DNA of 50,235 bases from a virus: positions 1 to 50,235 of IMG/VR virus record IMGVR_UViG_3300005549_000003, one strand, 5' to 3'. The translations under genes were made by a program, and so were the position numbers. This document shows positions 39,838 to 48,519 of the stretch, piece after piece; positions within the stretch are counted from its first letter, which is position 1; each line of letters opens with the position of its first letter. Below the pieces are notes generated by a model, which was not told where the DNA came from, did no database searches, and worked only from the letters and a program-made list of their open reading frames with translations.

Positions 39838-40212
39838 TTATTTTATGTTTTCAATAACGGGTAAATCTTGTTTATCACTTACTTTCGATTCTTCTTTTGC
39901 TGTGAAAGGTAACGTTTCGGTATTTGTTTTTTTAATCACTTCACCTTCTTCTGTAACCGCAACCGCTTTTGATTGAGTAGGCAAAAGAGAAGTCGCAAAC
40001 ACTCCTGTAAATATCCATCCTATATCACTACACAAGTTTACAAACTGTTCAGAAGGATGCACACTTGTATATCTTTCTAAAGCCCACGGAAGTTTTCCAG
40101 CAAGAGCAAGAGCTAATCCTATGACTTTTGTTACAAAGAAAAACTTCGGACTTTTAGAACCGATACGAAACCATATCTCTTTGAAAAAATTTAGAAACTG
40201 ATTATCTATCAT
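39838..40212 (-). CDS. Membrane protein of lysis cluster
   Basis: This 124-residue protein has hydrophobic segments (FFVTKVIGLALALAG; IGWIFTGVFATSLL) and a long charged C-terminal tail (KEESKVSDKQDLPVIEN). The 2-TM plus tail layout fits holins or related membrane proteins. It is coupled to the next gene. Confidence 0.6.
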   Translation of the reverse strand: MIDNQFLNFFKEIWFRIGSKSPKFFFVTKVIGLALALAGKLPWALERYTSVHPSEQFVNLCSDIGWIFTGVFATSLLPTQSKAVAVTEEGEVIKKTNTETLPFTAKEESKVSDKQDLPVIENIK

Positions 40213-40349
40213 GTTTTAGAGTTTATCCAAGGTTCAATTACGTAACAAGTTACAAAAGCTAAAAGCAATGCTTCGTTCCAATGAATTACGAATCGTAACA
40301 AAAGGAAAGCACAAAGAATAATTAATAGTCGAATGATTGTAAGTTTCAT
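40209..40349 (-). CDS. 46-residue membrane protein
   Basis: ATG 40349 lies inside the stop of the upstream gene (ATGA). Two hydrophobic segments (IIRLLIILCAFLLLRFV; ALLLAFVTCYVI) fill most of the chain. It is possibly a small holin partner. Confidence 0.6.
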   Translation of the reverse strand: MKLTIIRLLIILCAFLLLRFVIHWNEALLLAFVTCYVIEPWINSKT

Positions 40350-40702
40350 GATTTTAATTTTGATATTAAAGATAAGATTCCAATTATGGCCGAAATTATA
40401 AGAGCCGCAATTGAAATCCATTTTGACTGAGACTGCTTACCCTCTTGGTTTGAAATCCACGACTTAATAATACTCACATCTTCTTTGATTGGTTTTATTT
40501 CATCCCTCGTTGGAAGTGCTGCAGCCTGTTCTTTTAAAAGAGCAAATTTATTATTAGACGATTCCATTCTTTCTGTTAGTGACGTTTCGGCTTTTTGTAT
40601 CGCTACATCACCTAACCTACTTCTGAGTTCAGCAACTTCTTTAAGGTGATTAGTTTTAATCTCCAAGACCTCTTTCAAAGAATATGTCTCTTTTTCAACC
40701 AT
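40346..40702 (-). CDS. Coiled-coil protein with C-terminal anchor
   Basis: This 118-residue protein has a long helix (LKEVLEIKTNHLKEVAEL, then ELRSRLGDVAI) and a C-terminal membrane anchor (WISIAALIISAIIGILSLI). The coiled coil plus anchor layout is like spanins, but the anchor is at the C-terminus. Its role in lysis is inferred from its location. Confidence 0.65.
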   Translation of the reverse strand: MVEKETYSLKEVLEIKTNHLKEVAELRSRLGDVAIQKAETSLTERMESSNNKFALLKEQAAALPTRDEIKPIKEDVSIIKSWISNQEGKQSQSKWISIAALIISAIIGILSLISKLKS

Positions 40703-40707
40703 CCTTT

Positions 40708-41208
40708 TTATTTAAGAATCACATTACTTAAATGAATCGTATAATCAAAATCGCTTGTAAATGTTCTTATGTTTCCACCTCCTGTTATTGTACATGGTTC
40801 GCTTGCGGGTGCACTTCCTGCTGTATAATAATGATTACAAGTAGCATAAGCACCTGCGTTAGGATCTGGGCTTGCACCGGGAACAAAAACCTGATAAGAA
40901 AACCATTGTGCGTCACTTGAAGTAGAAGAAGTAAAGTCGTTTGCAGACAACTGTTTCAAAATCAAATCTGACACGACAGATAATTCAGTACCCGGTTTTG
41001 CTCTTTTACCTCTTGCCACCGGATCTGATTCAGTTAATCCAGCTTTGTCAAACGCAAGTAAAGCATTTGTATTACCGATTTCTTTTGCAAGTTGTTCGTA
41101 AGACATTTTTTCAACTTTGTGGGTTTCGGTTTTTGATTCTTTGGATTTGCAACTGAAAATAACTGCCATTGAAATAAACAAGGCGAGTATTAGTTTGAAG
41201 TGTTTCAT
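40708..41208 (-). CDS. Lipoprotein
   Basis: This 166-residue protein has an N-terminal signal ending in a lipobox (MAVIFSCKSKESKTET, Cys near residue 20). The remaining chain has Ser/Thr-rich and Cys-containing parts (DPNAGAYATCNHYYTA). It would be attached to the envelope, either as an o-spanin-like protein or a surface exclusion factor. It lies next to the protease gene. Confidence 0.7.
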   Translation of the reverse strand: MKHFKLILALFISMAVIFSCKSKESKTETHKVEKMSYEQLAKEIGNTNALLAFDKAGLTESDPVARGKRAKPGTELSVVSDLILKQLSANDFTSSTSSDAQWFSYQVFVPGASPDPNAGAYATCNHYYTAGSAPASEPCTITGGGNIRTFTSDFDYTIHLSNVILK

Positions 41209-41225
41209 ATATTGTGTTTTTAATT

Positions 41226-42143
41226 TTATCTTTTACCAACCGCTGTTGTTAGCATAGCATCATCATTCTGTTCAGCACAAAAAGGATTTGTACCCGTAAC
41301 CCACAAACCAATAGTAACGTAATAGCTGTTGCCCATCGTTTTTCCTAATGAATATTGATTAACTAAAGACCCACCGGAACAATCCGATTGGTGTCTTAAA
41401 GAAAGTGAATGCCCGGGTTCATGGCTGGCAGCCTCGGCAATATTGTGGACACTATAACCCAAGAGACTTGAAAACACAAACGCCGGTGAATTGTCAGTCC
41501 AGAAGAAACTATTCAAATAAGCTACCCCGCCGCATTGACCGTACCATTCCCAGCTTGTAGTTATCATTACCCTTATTCGTCGGCCTATTGGAGTAGAGTT
41601 AAAAACATTCACATCATTTGTTACTGTTACATTGTATGCTGCATAATGTTGCCTTACTGATGATAAAACGCCGTCAATTTCCACTTGCCCTAAACCAGAA
41701 TTAGCAACCGTAAAAGTTCCCGCCGTGTTCCACATTGTGCCTGAAATATCACCGCCCCAAAAATCAAGATAGATTGTTCCGCCAGTGCCTGTTATTGGAG
41801 GATCGGTTGTACCGCCGCCACCCCCACCGCCTCTGGTTGGTTTACCATGAACACCCCCCGGAGCTTCTTCAATTGGCCTCTTACGTTGGTTAAAATGTTT
41901 CTGCCCGAAACTACAGACTATTCTTTCTCTCTTATTGGGATGCTCAGGATGCACCCTTGCGTTCGTAGCAATAGGCTCAAACCCGTCCTCAATAATTGTT
42001 GTGTCAAGCGGTCTTGTAGTGTCTGCTGCAGGAGTTACTAATACTGTCGGGTTCTTTGTTTTAGGATTACAACTTTCTATAGCTGTTCCTGACAGAGCAA
42101 AAACAAATAATGCAATCGGCCAAAACGGGATTATTTTTTTCAT
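41226..42143 (-). CDS. Metzincin-type zinc protease, lipoprotein
   Basis: This 305-residue protein has a signal peptide with lipobox-like IESC (Cys25), a Pro/Gly-rich linker and a protease domain. The metal site is HEPGHSLSLRH (H241, E242, H245, H251), matching the metzincin HExxHxxGxxH except for Ser in place of Gly. A Met-turn-like KTMGNSYY (Met270) follows, and EQNDDAMLT is near the end. Upstream, IYLDFWGGDISGTMWN and GGVAYLNSFFW match related bacterial proteases. It would be displayed on the envelope and could digest host surface protein. It is unusual for a phage. Confidence 0.8.
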   Translation of the reverse strand: MKKIIPFWPIALFVFALSGTAIESCNPKTKNPTVLVTPAADTTRPLDTTIIEDGFEPIATNARVHPEHPNKRERIVCSFGQKHFNQRKRPIEEAPGGVHGKPTRGGGGGGGTTDPPITGTGGTIYLDFWGGDISGTMWNTAGTFTVANSGLGQVEIDGVLSSVRQHYAAYNVTVTNDVNVFNSTPIGRRIRVMITTSWEWYGQCGGVAYLNSFFWTDNSPAFVFSSLLGYSVHNIAEAASHEPGHSLSLRHQSDCSGGSLVNQYSLGKTMGNSYYVTIGLWVTGTNPFCAEQNDDAMLTTAVGKR

Positions 42144-42334
42144 TTCTTCTTTTTTAATTCAAAAACATACATACTATAACCAATGATGTCAAACTTTGGG
42201 AAGCACTCTTTTAAAGTCTGAATTGCTTTTGCTTTCCGAGTATAAGTTTCACCCGTAGCAACTTTCTCACCGTTATTTGCAATGAGGTTAAATCTCCATT
42301 GCCCATTGCGTGTTTTCTTTATTACTGCTTTCAT
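42140..42334 (-). CDS. DUF1508/YegP-like small protein
   Basis: This 64-residue protein has GQWRFNLIANNGEKVATGE then YTRKAKAIQTLKECFP, matching the short YegP-type repeat. It is coupled to both neighbours by ATGA overlaps. The role is unknown. Confidence 0.7.
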   Translation of the reverse strand: MKAVIKKTRNGQWRFNLIANNGEKVATGETYTRKAKAIQTLKECFPKFDIIGYSMYVFELKKKK

Positions 42335-42546
42335 TTTTTATATTTTACTTCATAAATTGCTTTCGTAAGTGCTTTTAATTCTGCAAGTCTGTCCGGTGAC
42401 TTAACTCGTTTATATTCCTTCAACATTCTTCTTTGACAAATAATAGCCCCTTCTTTTGCTTGCTCAAATTCCTGTCTTGAATATGAAATTCCAATAGCGT
42501 CAAACATCTGATTAACCAATCTTTTAGCTTCCTTATTTGCTGTCAT
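42331..42546 (-). CDS. Hypothetical small protein
   Basis: This 71-residue basic helical protein (MTANKEAKRLVNQMFDAI) overlaps neighbours at both ends. The function is unknown. Confidence 0.6.
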   Translation of the reverse strand: MTANKEAKRLVNQMFDAIGISYSRQEFEQAKEGAIICQRRMLKEYKRVKSPDRLAELKALTKAIYEVKYKK

Positions 42547-42730
42547 AATTTATTTTCAACATACTTAAATTAGGTCTGAAATTTACCGGCCATTGCAAAG
42601 TCTTTTTTGTTTTTCCTCCGATCCAGTTCACTTCATTTTCGCTTACTAACTCAATAATAATTTTTTTACCATTGTCATTAAAGAAGGCTTTTTTATCAGT
42701 CGAATAATATGGGAAAAGATCGTTTCTCAT
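42533..42730 (-). CDS. Hypothetical small protein
   Basis: This 65-residue protein (MRNDLFPYYSTDKKAFFN) is translationally coupled to the fibre-like gene upstream (ATGA). The function is unknown. Confidence 0.55.
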   Translation of the reverse strand: MRNDLFPYYSTDKKAFFNDNGKKIIIELVSENEVNWIGGKTKKTLQWPVNFRPNLSMLKINYDSK

Positions 42731-44082
42731 AATGCTTCACAAGTTATAAATGCCTGATATCTTCCTGCCCCAAAAGTTCCACTAACAGCAATTGCGTATG
42801 TTATATTCACTCCCGATTTTGCATAAATAACCATAGACCCGTTTACTGTTCCTGTTGTTGTACTATTATTCACAGTTGTTGTTACTACGGTTCCGGTTAC
42901 TGATTGTAACAACATCACATGAGATTGCGCTACACTACCTAAAGCATCAGTATAAGTTATTGTCACCGGACCAGCCACAGGTGAAGTTCCGGTTGTTGTA
43001 ATTTTTAAATAAATAGCAATCCTATAAAATCCGTCTGCAGGCGGGGTAAATAATGTTGTTGTTGAAGTTGCCGAAGCTGTTGCAGCTATTTGAGCAGTCG
43101 CCACACGCCCTACGACCGTTGCTGTTGAAGCCGGAAAAGTATAAGTCTTTGCCGCTGTTCCGGTGAATGTTGAACTACCCGTTGTAAATGTGTGACCGTT
43201 TACCGAAGTTGGCGTTATTGCGCCTAAAGTAAACGACAAAGCCCCGTCTGAATTTGTAGCAGATACCCCGTTTCCTGTCGTTACCCTATTTACCAAAGTT
43301 CCCGTAGTTGCTGGTAATGTTTGAACAGTTGCCGTTCCCGCTGCTGATGTTGGTTGTATTGTCGCATCCCCGGAAGTATTACCGAACATTTTAATCGAAC
43401 CAAGTGTTGTATTATTAACGCCTAAAATAACCTGTGGAGTAGCCGATGTAAACGTTTGTGCCGCTGACCATGAATTTGCATTACCCACATTTAAACCAAT
43501 TGTCCTTGCTGTTGATCCATTGTAAGAACCTGAAAAAGTTAAAGAAGAGTTAGTCGCTGTTAAATCCGCAAGGGTAACATTTCCACTTAAACCAAAACCA
43601 GCAACTGTTGTAGTTGTAGGCACATAACTTCCGCTTGCCTGCGCCCCAATATCAGAAAGCATTTCTGCTGCTGTTCGTGCCGTAACCGTATTGTCAGCGT
43701 TTATTTTTAAATATCTTATTGCAGAAGGATTAGTAAGTGTGAATAAATTTGAACCAACTGTTGTTGCGCCTAAATTAGTCCTTGCTGTCGCCGGTGTGAC
43801 TTCAGATAAATTGTTTGCAGGATTCAGAGGAGTAAAACCGAGTGTTGCCTGTTTCCCCGCCAATAAAGCATTTACACTATCAGCTAATTTCTGTCTGTAT
43901 GCTCTTGTTGAAAAAGTCGCACTGTCTGACATAGTTAATTTGCTGGCTAAAGATAAAGGCACACTTGTACCAACGGTCAATTGCCCATTTTCGTCAAGTT
44001 CTTTGATGTTAAGTCTCAAAGTATCGGTTTGCCCTTGTGCGAGGTAAGAAATCAGTAAAGAAGTTATTAAGATATATTTCAT
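42727..44082 (-). CDS. Fibre-like protein with signal peptide
   Basis: The 451 residues start with a signal-type N-terminus (MKYILITSLLISYLAQGQ). A repeat- and Ser/Thr-rich fibre-like body follows (GKQATLGFTPLNPANNLS, a common tail-fibre motif; SGSYNGSTARTIGLNVG). The C-terminal part has TPPADGFYRIAIYLKIT. It would be exported, unlike normal virion proteins made in the cytosol. It is coupled to the next upstream gene (ATGA). Confidence 0.75.
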   Translation of the reverse strand: MKYILITSLLISYLAQGQTDTLRLNIKELDENGQLTVGTSVPLSLASKLTMSDSATFSTRAYRQKLADSVNALLAGKQATLGFTPLNPANNLSEVTPATARTNLGATTVGSNLFTLTNPSAIRYLKINADNTVTARTAAEMLSDIGAQASGSYVPTTTTVAGFGLSGNVTLADLTATNSSLTFSGSYNGSTARTIGLNVGNANSWSAAQTFTSATPQVILGVNNTTLGSIKMFGNTSGDATIQPTSAAGTATVQTLPATTGTLVNRVTTGNGVSATNSDGALSFTLGAITPTSVNGHTFTTGSSTFTGTAAKTYTFPASTATVVGRVATAQIAATASATSTTTLFTPPADGFYRIAIYLKITTTGTSPVAGPVTITYTDALGSVAQSHVMLLQSVTGTVVTTTVNNSTTTGTVNGSMVIYAKSGVNITYAIAVSGTFGAGRYQAFITCEAL

Positions 44083-44699
44083 TGTACTGTGTATGTAAAA
44101 GTAAATGAATAAGTATCATTTGATAAACTTAAAGCCTTAAAAACTATCCTTGCACGATCGTTGCTGGCATCCGCTTTGATCCTTCCCGTTAAAGAAGCTA
44201 CCTGATCTGAAACCGCCGTACCTGCGAGCGAAGCATCTGCGGCAAGATTAGAGGCCACCGGTAAACTAACGCCTATTTCTGTCGAAGTACTTGCTGCTAA
44301 AGTACAATCTATACTTATTTGACCTGCTACATAAACAACGTTACCTACCCTGATCCATGCACACTGAAAGGCTGTTGAGCCTGCTATGTTGGTCACACCC
44401 GTTAAAGTTGGGGTATAAGTTCCTGAATAAAGAGTTTGATTTTGAAAATTCGTCCACAACCCATCACCTCTTTGGGTGTAATTTCCGAATCCTTCAGGAA
44501 TCACCGGCTCAAAAAATTGATCGTAATGTTCTTTCGTGAAAGCTACGAATGACCCACTGATAAAAAGACTATCAGTAAAATTCTTTTGTTTTATAGTGTC
44601 AATTGTTTGGTCTGCGTTTAATCTAAGTCCATAAGTCTTGAATTGTCCAAAAGACTGAACCGAGATTAAAACAAGTATTATTAAGAGTATCTTTTTCAT
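44079..44699 (-). CDS. Small fibre-like protein with signal peptide
   Basis: This 206-residue protein has a clear signal-type N-terminus (MKKILLIILVLISVQSFG). The body is fibre-like (NTYSFTFTYTVQ-type ending and NQTLYSGTYTPTLTGVTN). It is probably exported with its neighbours and may form a trimeric surface knob. Confidence 0.7.
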   Translation of the reverse strand: MKKILLIILVLISVQSFGQFKTYGLRLNADQTIDTIKQKNFTDSLFISGSFVAFTKEHYDQFFEPVIPEGFGNYTQRGDGLWTNFQNQTLYSGTYTPTLTGVTNIAGSTAFQCAWIRVGNVVYVAGQISIDCTLAASTSTEIGVSLPVASNLAADASLAGTAVSDQVASLTGRIKADASNDRARIVFKALSLSNDTYSFTFTYTVQ

Positions 44700-44702
44700 A
44701 AT

Positions 44703-46871
44703 TTAATTATTACGTCTACCGAAAGCCATATATTCAATAAACAAATCTCTGTTAGTAGTTCCGGCTGATTTTAAAAACAACAGTCCTATACTTGTGATCC
44801 GTGTTGAACCCGTTGGGATGTTTGTTGAAATCGTACCGGCTAAAACTTTATTAATGTAAAAATAAGCCGTTCCACCTATGACCGAGATTTCGAGTTCGTA
44901 ATCCGTATCTGCGGCAACCGTCGTTGAAGTAGCAACCTCTGTCACTGTATTGTTACTCTCTGTGTGCATGATCCATTTACCGGAAGAATCTGCATGACTG
45001 TATCTAAAACAAACCCCGTCCGTAATCGCTGCCAGTGAGTTCACATCATCAATAAACCCACAGTGCAGAGTATATGTTTCTGTACCGTCTGAAAGATCAT
45101 CTAATCTTAATTTCGTCCCGTAGTTATATCTGAACGAATTCGAAATTGAAATAGCCGCATAACCACTGGCCGCAAAAGTGTAATAGTAACACGAACCAGT
45201 TGTTGTTGTACCCAAAGAGTTTTTAAAAGCAAACATCCACCCATCGGGAATTGAAGTACTATTCATTGAGACGATAGCAGAACCAGTACCCGAAACCGCT
45301 TTTTGAATATACTCTGTACTCGAAGGAGCAGTTAATCCCACGTAGTACTGATACCAGGGCTGATAATTTACTGTTTGCGCTCCCCAGCCTGCGGATTTTA
45401 GGGAATCGACAATTTGTTTTGCCCTGTCATTGCTTACTATTGATCCCGCATGAGCGTAACTTGTGTCTGCTCTTACTGTACTGTCGTTTACATTTATTAT
45501 TCCAGATTGCCCGGTTACTGAATGAATGCCGCCGTCTGAACCACCACTGCCACCGCCTTGAAAAACACCTGTCGTATCTACTGCATAAATTTTCCCATCA
45601 GTCCCAACCATTGCCACCTTTGCTTGTGCTGTATTAAAATTGCTTCCTGTATATGCGGGAAATTCTATTTGGCCGGTTCCATAAAGCCCCAATGTATTTA
45701 TTTCGCTGCCTGCGTTCATAGTATTAAAAACCGTTCTTGCGGTTTTTGCTGTTGCGTCATCCCATAATACATTTAATGACATAGCAACATAACTACTACC
45801 GTCCGCAGCCTGCAAAACATATCTATGTTTTTGACCAAGACCGTTTGCCGCTGTTCCGGTTGTAAACCTATTGTAATCAAACATCGTTCTAACCGTATTA
45901 GTCGAAGAATGCGTAAGTTCGTAATTACCAATTTGCCCACTGCCTGTATTACTTCCGAATATTGTAGTTCCGCTACCTGAATTAATTGCAATTAATGTTT
46001 GGCTTGCGCTTGCATTGTTAATTTGAACCGTGTTTGTTGTTATACTCCCTACATCTGTTACCTGTTGAAGTGTTGGAGTGCTGCCACTTGCCGTTTTCCT
46101 GTACCATCTCCCTGTCACACTATCTTGCGCCAATGCCACTAATCTTACACTTGAATTATAAGGTAGTACAGTAGAACCCAAACTATCAGTTGCGTCGTTA
46201 AGACCAAACCATGTTCTGTTATTTGATACCAAGACACTATTTAAGCCATCGGGGCTAATAATATTTGTTGAGTTTACATTATGATTATATCTGACAGTTC
46301 CATTTAATGATTGCAATTGCGTAGCATCTGAATTACTTGTATAAGAAAATAAAGAATCAAACCATAGGTTATAATTACTGTGACCATTAACATACCTATC
46401 TTCTCCTAAACTAAAATCTCCTGAAGGATGACCGAATTTTTGATTCCCAAACGCCCCCGCCGCAATCATCGAATCAATAACCTGCCGGAGTCTTTTATGA
46501 GTTATTAATGCAGGATCGTAAGCATAAGATGTGTCGATGGAAAAAACGGTTCCTGTTATTCGGATAGGAAGATTTGCTGTGTAAGATGGAATTTCAGAAT
46601 ATCTCATCATTCTGCTCCACCTCATAGGTAAGGAGTCCCGAATCCAAAAATGACCCCCTGCATAGATTTGAGAGCCTTTGTACCAATCAATATAATCTGC
46701 GTTAGCGGCTGTCGTATCGGTGTAAATTCCATTAATAATGCCGTGCCATGCTTTCAATCCACCGTTGATATTGGTTTGAGTTGTAGCTGTACCAAAGCCT
46801 TGATTATTTGGAAACTGAGCCAAACTATTTATAGAAACCAAAATCAATATGAGTAATAATATTTTTTTCAT
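44703..46871 (-). CDS. Large fibre-like protein with signal peptide
   Basis: The 722 residues begin with a signal-type N-terminus (MKKILLLILILVSINSLA). The chain is fibre-like with many short Ser/Gly/Asn repeats and a glycine hinge (VFQGGGSGGSDGGIHSV). The C-terminal part looks like a lectin or laminin-type sandwich (YYYTFAASGYAAISIS, TSIGLLFLKSAG). The predicted export and the position downstream of the capsid genes suggest a host surface interaction role; it may be the receptor-binding fibre or an exported exclusion protein. Confidence 0.75.
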   Translation of the reverse strand: MKKILLLILILVSINSLAQFPNNQGFGTATTQTNINGGLKAWHGIINGIYTDTTAANADYIDWYKGSQIYAGGHFWIRDSLPMRWSRMMRYSEIPSYTANLPIRITGTVFSIDTSYAYDPALITHKRLRQVIDSMIAAGAFGNQKFGHPSGDFSLGEDRYVNGHSNYNLWFDSLFSYTSNSDATQLQSLNGTVRYNHNVNSTNIISPDGLNSVLVSNNRTWFGLNDATDSLGSTVLPYNSSVRLVALAQDSVTGRWYRKTASGSTPTLQQVTDVGSITTNTVQINNASASQTLIAINSGSGTTIFGSNTGSGQIGNYELTHSSTNTVRTMFDYNRFTTGTAANGLGQKHRYVLQAADGSSYVAMSLNVLWDDATAKTARTVFNTMNAGSEINTLGLYGTGQIEFPAYTGSNFNTAQAKVAMVGTDGKIYAVDTTGVFQGGGSGGSDGGIHSVTGQSGIINVNDSTVRADTSYAHAGSIVSNDRAKQIVDSLKSAGWGAQTVNYQPWYQYYVGLTAPSSTEYIQKAVSGTGSAIVSMNSTSIPDGWMFAFKNSLGTTTTGSCYYYTFAASGYAAISISNSFRYNYGTKLRLDDLSDGTETYTLHCGFIDDVNSLAAITDGVCFRYSHADSSGKWIMHTESNNTVTEVATSTTVAADTDYELEISVIGGTAYFYINKVLAGTISTNIPTGSTRITSIGLLFLKSAGTTNRDLFIEYMAFGRRNN

Positions 46872-46872
46872 T

Positions 46873-47253
46873 TTATGCCGGTTTATACGGTGTTACCATT
46901 TTGTCACCTGCGAACCATTGATTAGGTGATCGGTCAATTTCTCCTGTTCCAGAATTAAAAGTGTAATCTTCATCTATAAATTCAATTGTCTTATTCACGA
47001 TAATAAAATTCATTTCAGTCGCTCCTATTAAAACCGGATTACTAAAGGTCGTCAATCCTGCTGTCAAATCCCCATCAGACTCTTTCCACATCGGAGCAGC
47101 ATACTGAGAACCCCCGCCTCCAATAGTTGCCGGGTCAACTAATACCGTCGAAGTAGCGAGTGGTGCCGCAGGATCATGCACCATTATTTTTTTGCCTGTT
47201 AAACTATAACCCCCCGGCGCATCTGGTATCCCGTGTATATTTATATCTGACAT
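46873..47253 (-). CDS. Small structural protein
   Basis: This 126-residue protein (MSDINIHGIPDAPGGYSL) is Gly/Pro/Thr-rich and has no signal peptide. It lies between the capsid protein and fibre genes. It could be a head decoration or fibre-attachment protein. Confidence 0.65.
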   Translation of the reverse strand: MSDINIHGIPDAPGGYSLTGKKIMVHDPAAPLATSTVLVDPATIGGGGSQYAAPMWKESDGDLTAGLTTFSNPVLIGATEMNFIIVNKTIEFIDEDYTFNSGTGEIDRSPNQWFAGDKMVTPYKPA

Positions 47254-47265
47254 AATTATTAAAAA

Positions 47266-47285
47266 AGGGCGACCGAAGCCGCCCT
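47266..47285 (-). terminator. Strong terminator after the capsid gene
   Basis: On the minus strand, AGGGCGGC/GTCGCCCT (8 bp, one G-U pair) with a UUCG tetraloop is followed by six U. It would lower expression of fibre and lysis genes relative to the capsid. Confidence 0.85.
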
Positions 47286-47311
47286 ACGGCTATTAAAAAC
47301 AAACGGGGAAA

Positions 47312-48415
47312 TTAAGCTGATTCACAAACCGGCGTTTCAGGATTTCCGCAAGCATGAATTTGAACAATACCATTCACTCCCGCCAAATCTTCACCACAAC
47401 CACCTGCCAGATTAACCGCAAGCTCTGCTGAAAGGAAAGGCTCATAAGTCCAACTCTTACACTTGTAATCGTAGTACCAGTCAAAATCTACCTCAATTCC
47501 AGTCGCAGGATCGGTAAAGGTTCCGTGTGTATAAAGGTCGGTGATAGCTCTTGCTTTTTCACCTTTATATTCGTTCCACGTAACCAACTGAGCCGCCCCA
47601 GGTGCTACTTGAAGGAAATCAGAAAGACCAAGAATGTTATCTGAATTACGATCATAATAAATGAAAGGAAGTTCTTCATTCAAGTTATTAAGATCAACTC
47701 CCATTGCATTTAATCCTTGCCATTTCTTGAATTCAGCGATCATAGCAAGCGTTTGACCTCCGATGAGCGCAAACTGCCCATCGTTGCCGGCGTTCTTCCA
47801 GTACTGATTCAGGAAGAAAATTGCCATTGCATTCAGGTTTGATTGACCTGTATCTGCGTTTGTGGTAAAGAAAGTCAGGTCGGTCGTAGCTGCTCCAAGA
47901 GCATTCGTACCGACTTTTGTTACAAGGATCTCAAAAATTCTTTGATCTAAACTTTCAATCCATCTTTTGTTAAAACGTGCAATTTGACGAGTAATATAAG
48001 ATGTGTCACTTTCCAAACAATATCTTGCAAGGTCTGATTCTGCAAAAGTCAACTGAACCGGCTGTGCGCCTGATCCTTCGCCTTCACAAACTCTGTAAGG
48101 AGGACTTGTAAGCTCGAAAACTACTTCCTCTGCGGGATTTGCAAGATCAACTCTTGTCGTATTACAATCGGCTGCGAGTGAACAAAGATCAAAACAGAAA
48201 GGATTATCAACCATCATTGCGATGGCTCTTTTTTTACCGGGGATGCTTTGAACGTCTATTTGACGAAAGCCCCTCATATTTTGTGGCGAACGCAGGAATT
48301 TTAAAAGACCTATCGAACCAAGTGTTCTGAACTCTGCCGCATTCTGCCCGTAAAATTCGACTAATTTGGCTTCAAGCGATTTACACGCATAAGCCCCAAC
48401 TGCTGAGTAAGGCAT
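47312..48415 (-). CDS. Major capsid protein
   Basis: This 367-residue protein comes directly after the scaffold-like gene and before a strong terminator. Length and fold pattern (N-terminal helix and arm, then IPGKKRAIAMMVDNPF; a later segment AMIAEFKKWQGLNAMGVDL; strand-rich C-terminus) fit an HK97-type major capsid protein. It carries unusually many cysteines (FCFDLC, YKCKSW, GGCGED, HACGNPETPVCESA). Assignment is by context and length, without a diagnostic motif. Confidence 0.75.
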   Translation of the reverse strand: MPYSAVGAYACKSLEAKLVEFYGQNAAEFRTLGSIGLLKFLRSPQNMRGFRQIDVQSIPGKKRAIAMMVDNPFCFDLCSLAADCNTTRVDLANPAEEVVFELTSPPYRVCEGEGSGAQPVQLTFAESDLARYCLESDTSYITRQIARFNKRWIESLDQRIFEILVTKVGTNALGAATTDLTFFTTNADTGQSNLNAMAIFFLNQYWKNAGNDGQFALIGGQTLAMIAEFKKWQGLNAMGVDLNNLNEELPFIYYDRNSDNILGLSDFLQVAPGAAQLVTWNEYKGEKARAITDLYTHGTFTDPATGIEVDFDWYYDYKCKSWTYEPFLSAELAVNLAGGCGEDLAGVNGIVQIHACGNPETPVCESA

Positions 48416-48519
48416 AATTTTTTGTTTTAAAATGTTTTAAAATAGTGTTTCAGATCACTGCTGATCACTGTTTTAGTTCACTTGGAACAAAAAATATGCA
48501 CTTAAGCCTGTGCCGGCAC
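48416..48519. promoter_or_regulatory. Capsid-gene leader with direct repeats
   Basis: On the plus strand, GATCACTG occurs twice (CAGATCACTG CTGATCACTG, near 48457-48475), and the palindrome GTGCCGGCAC lies near 48509. The stretch is otherwise AT-rich. It is a candidate regulator or promoter region for the capsid gene. No perfect TTTG/TAnnTTTG pair was found. Confidence 0.4.
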
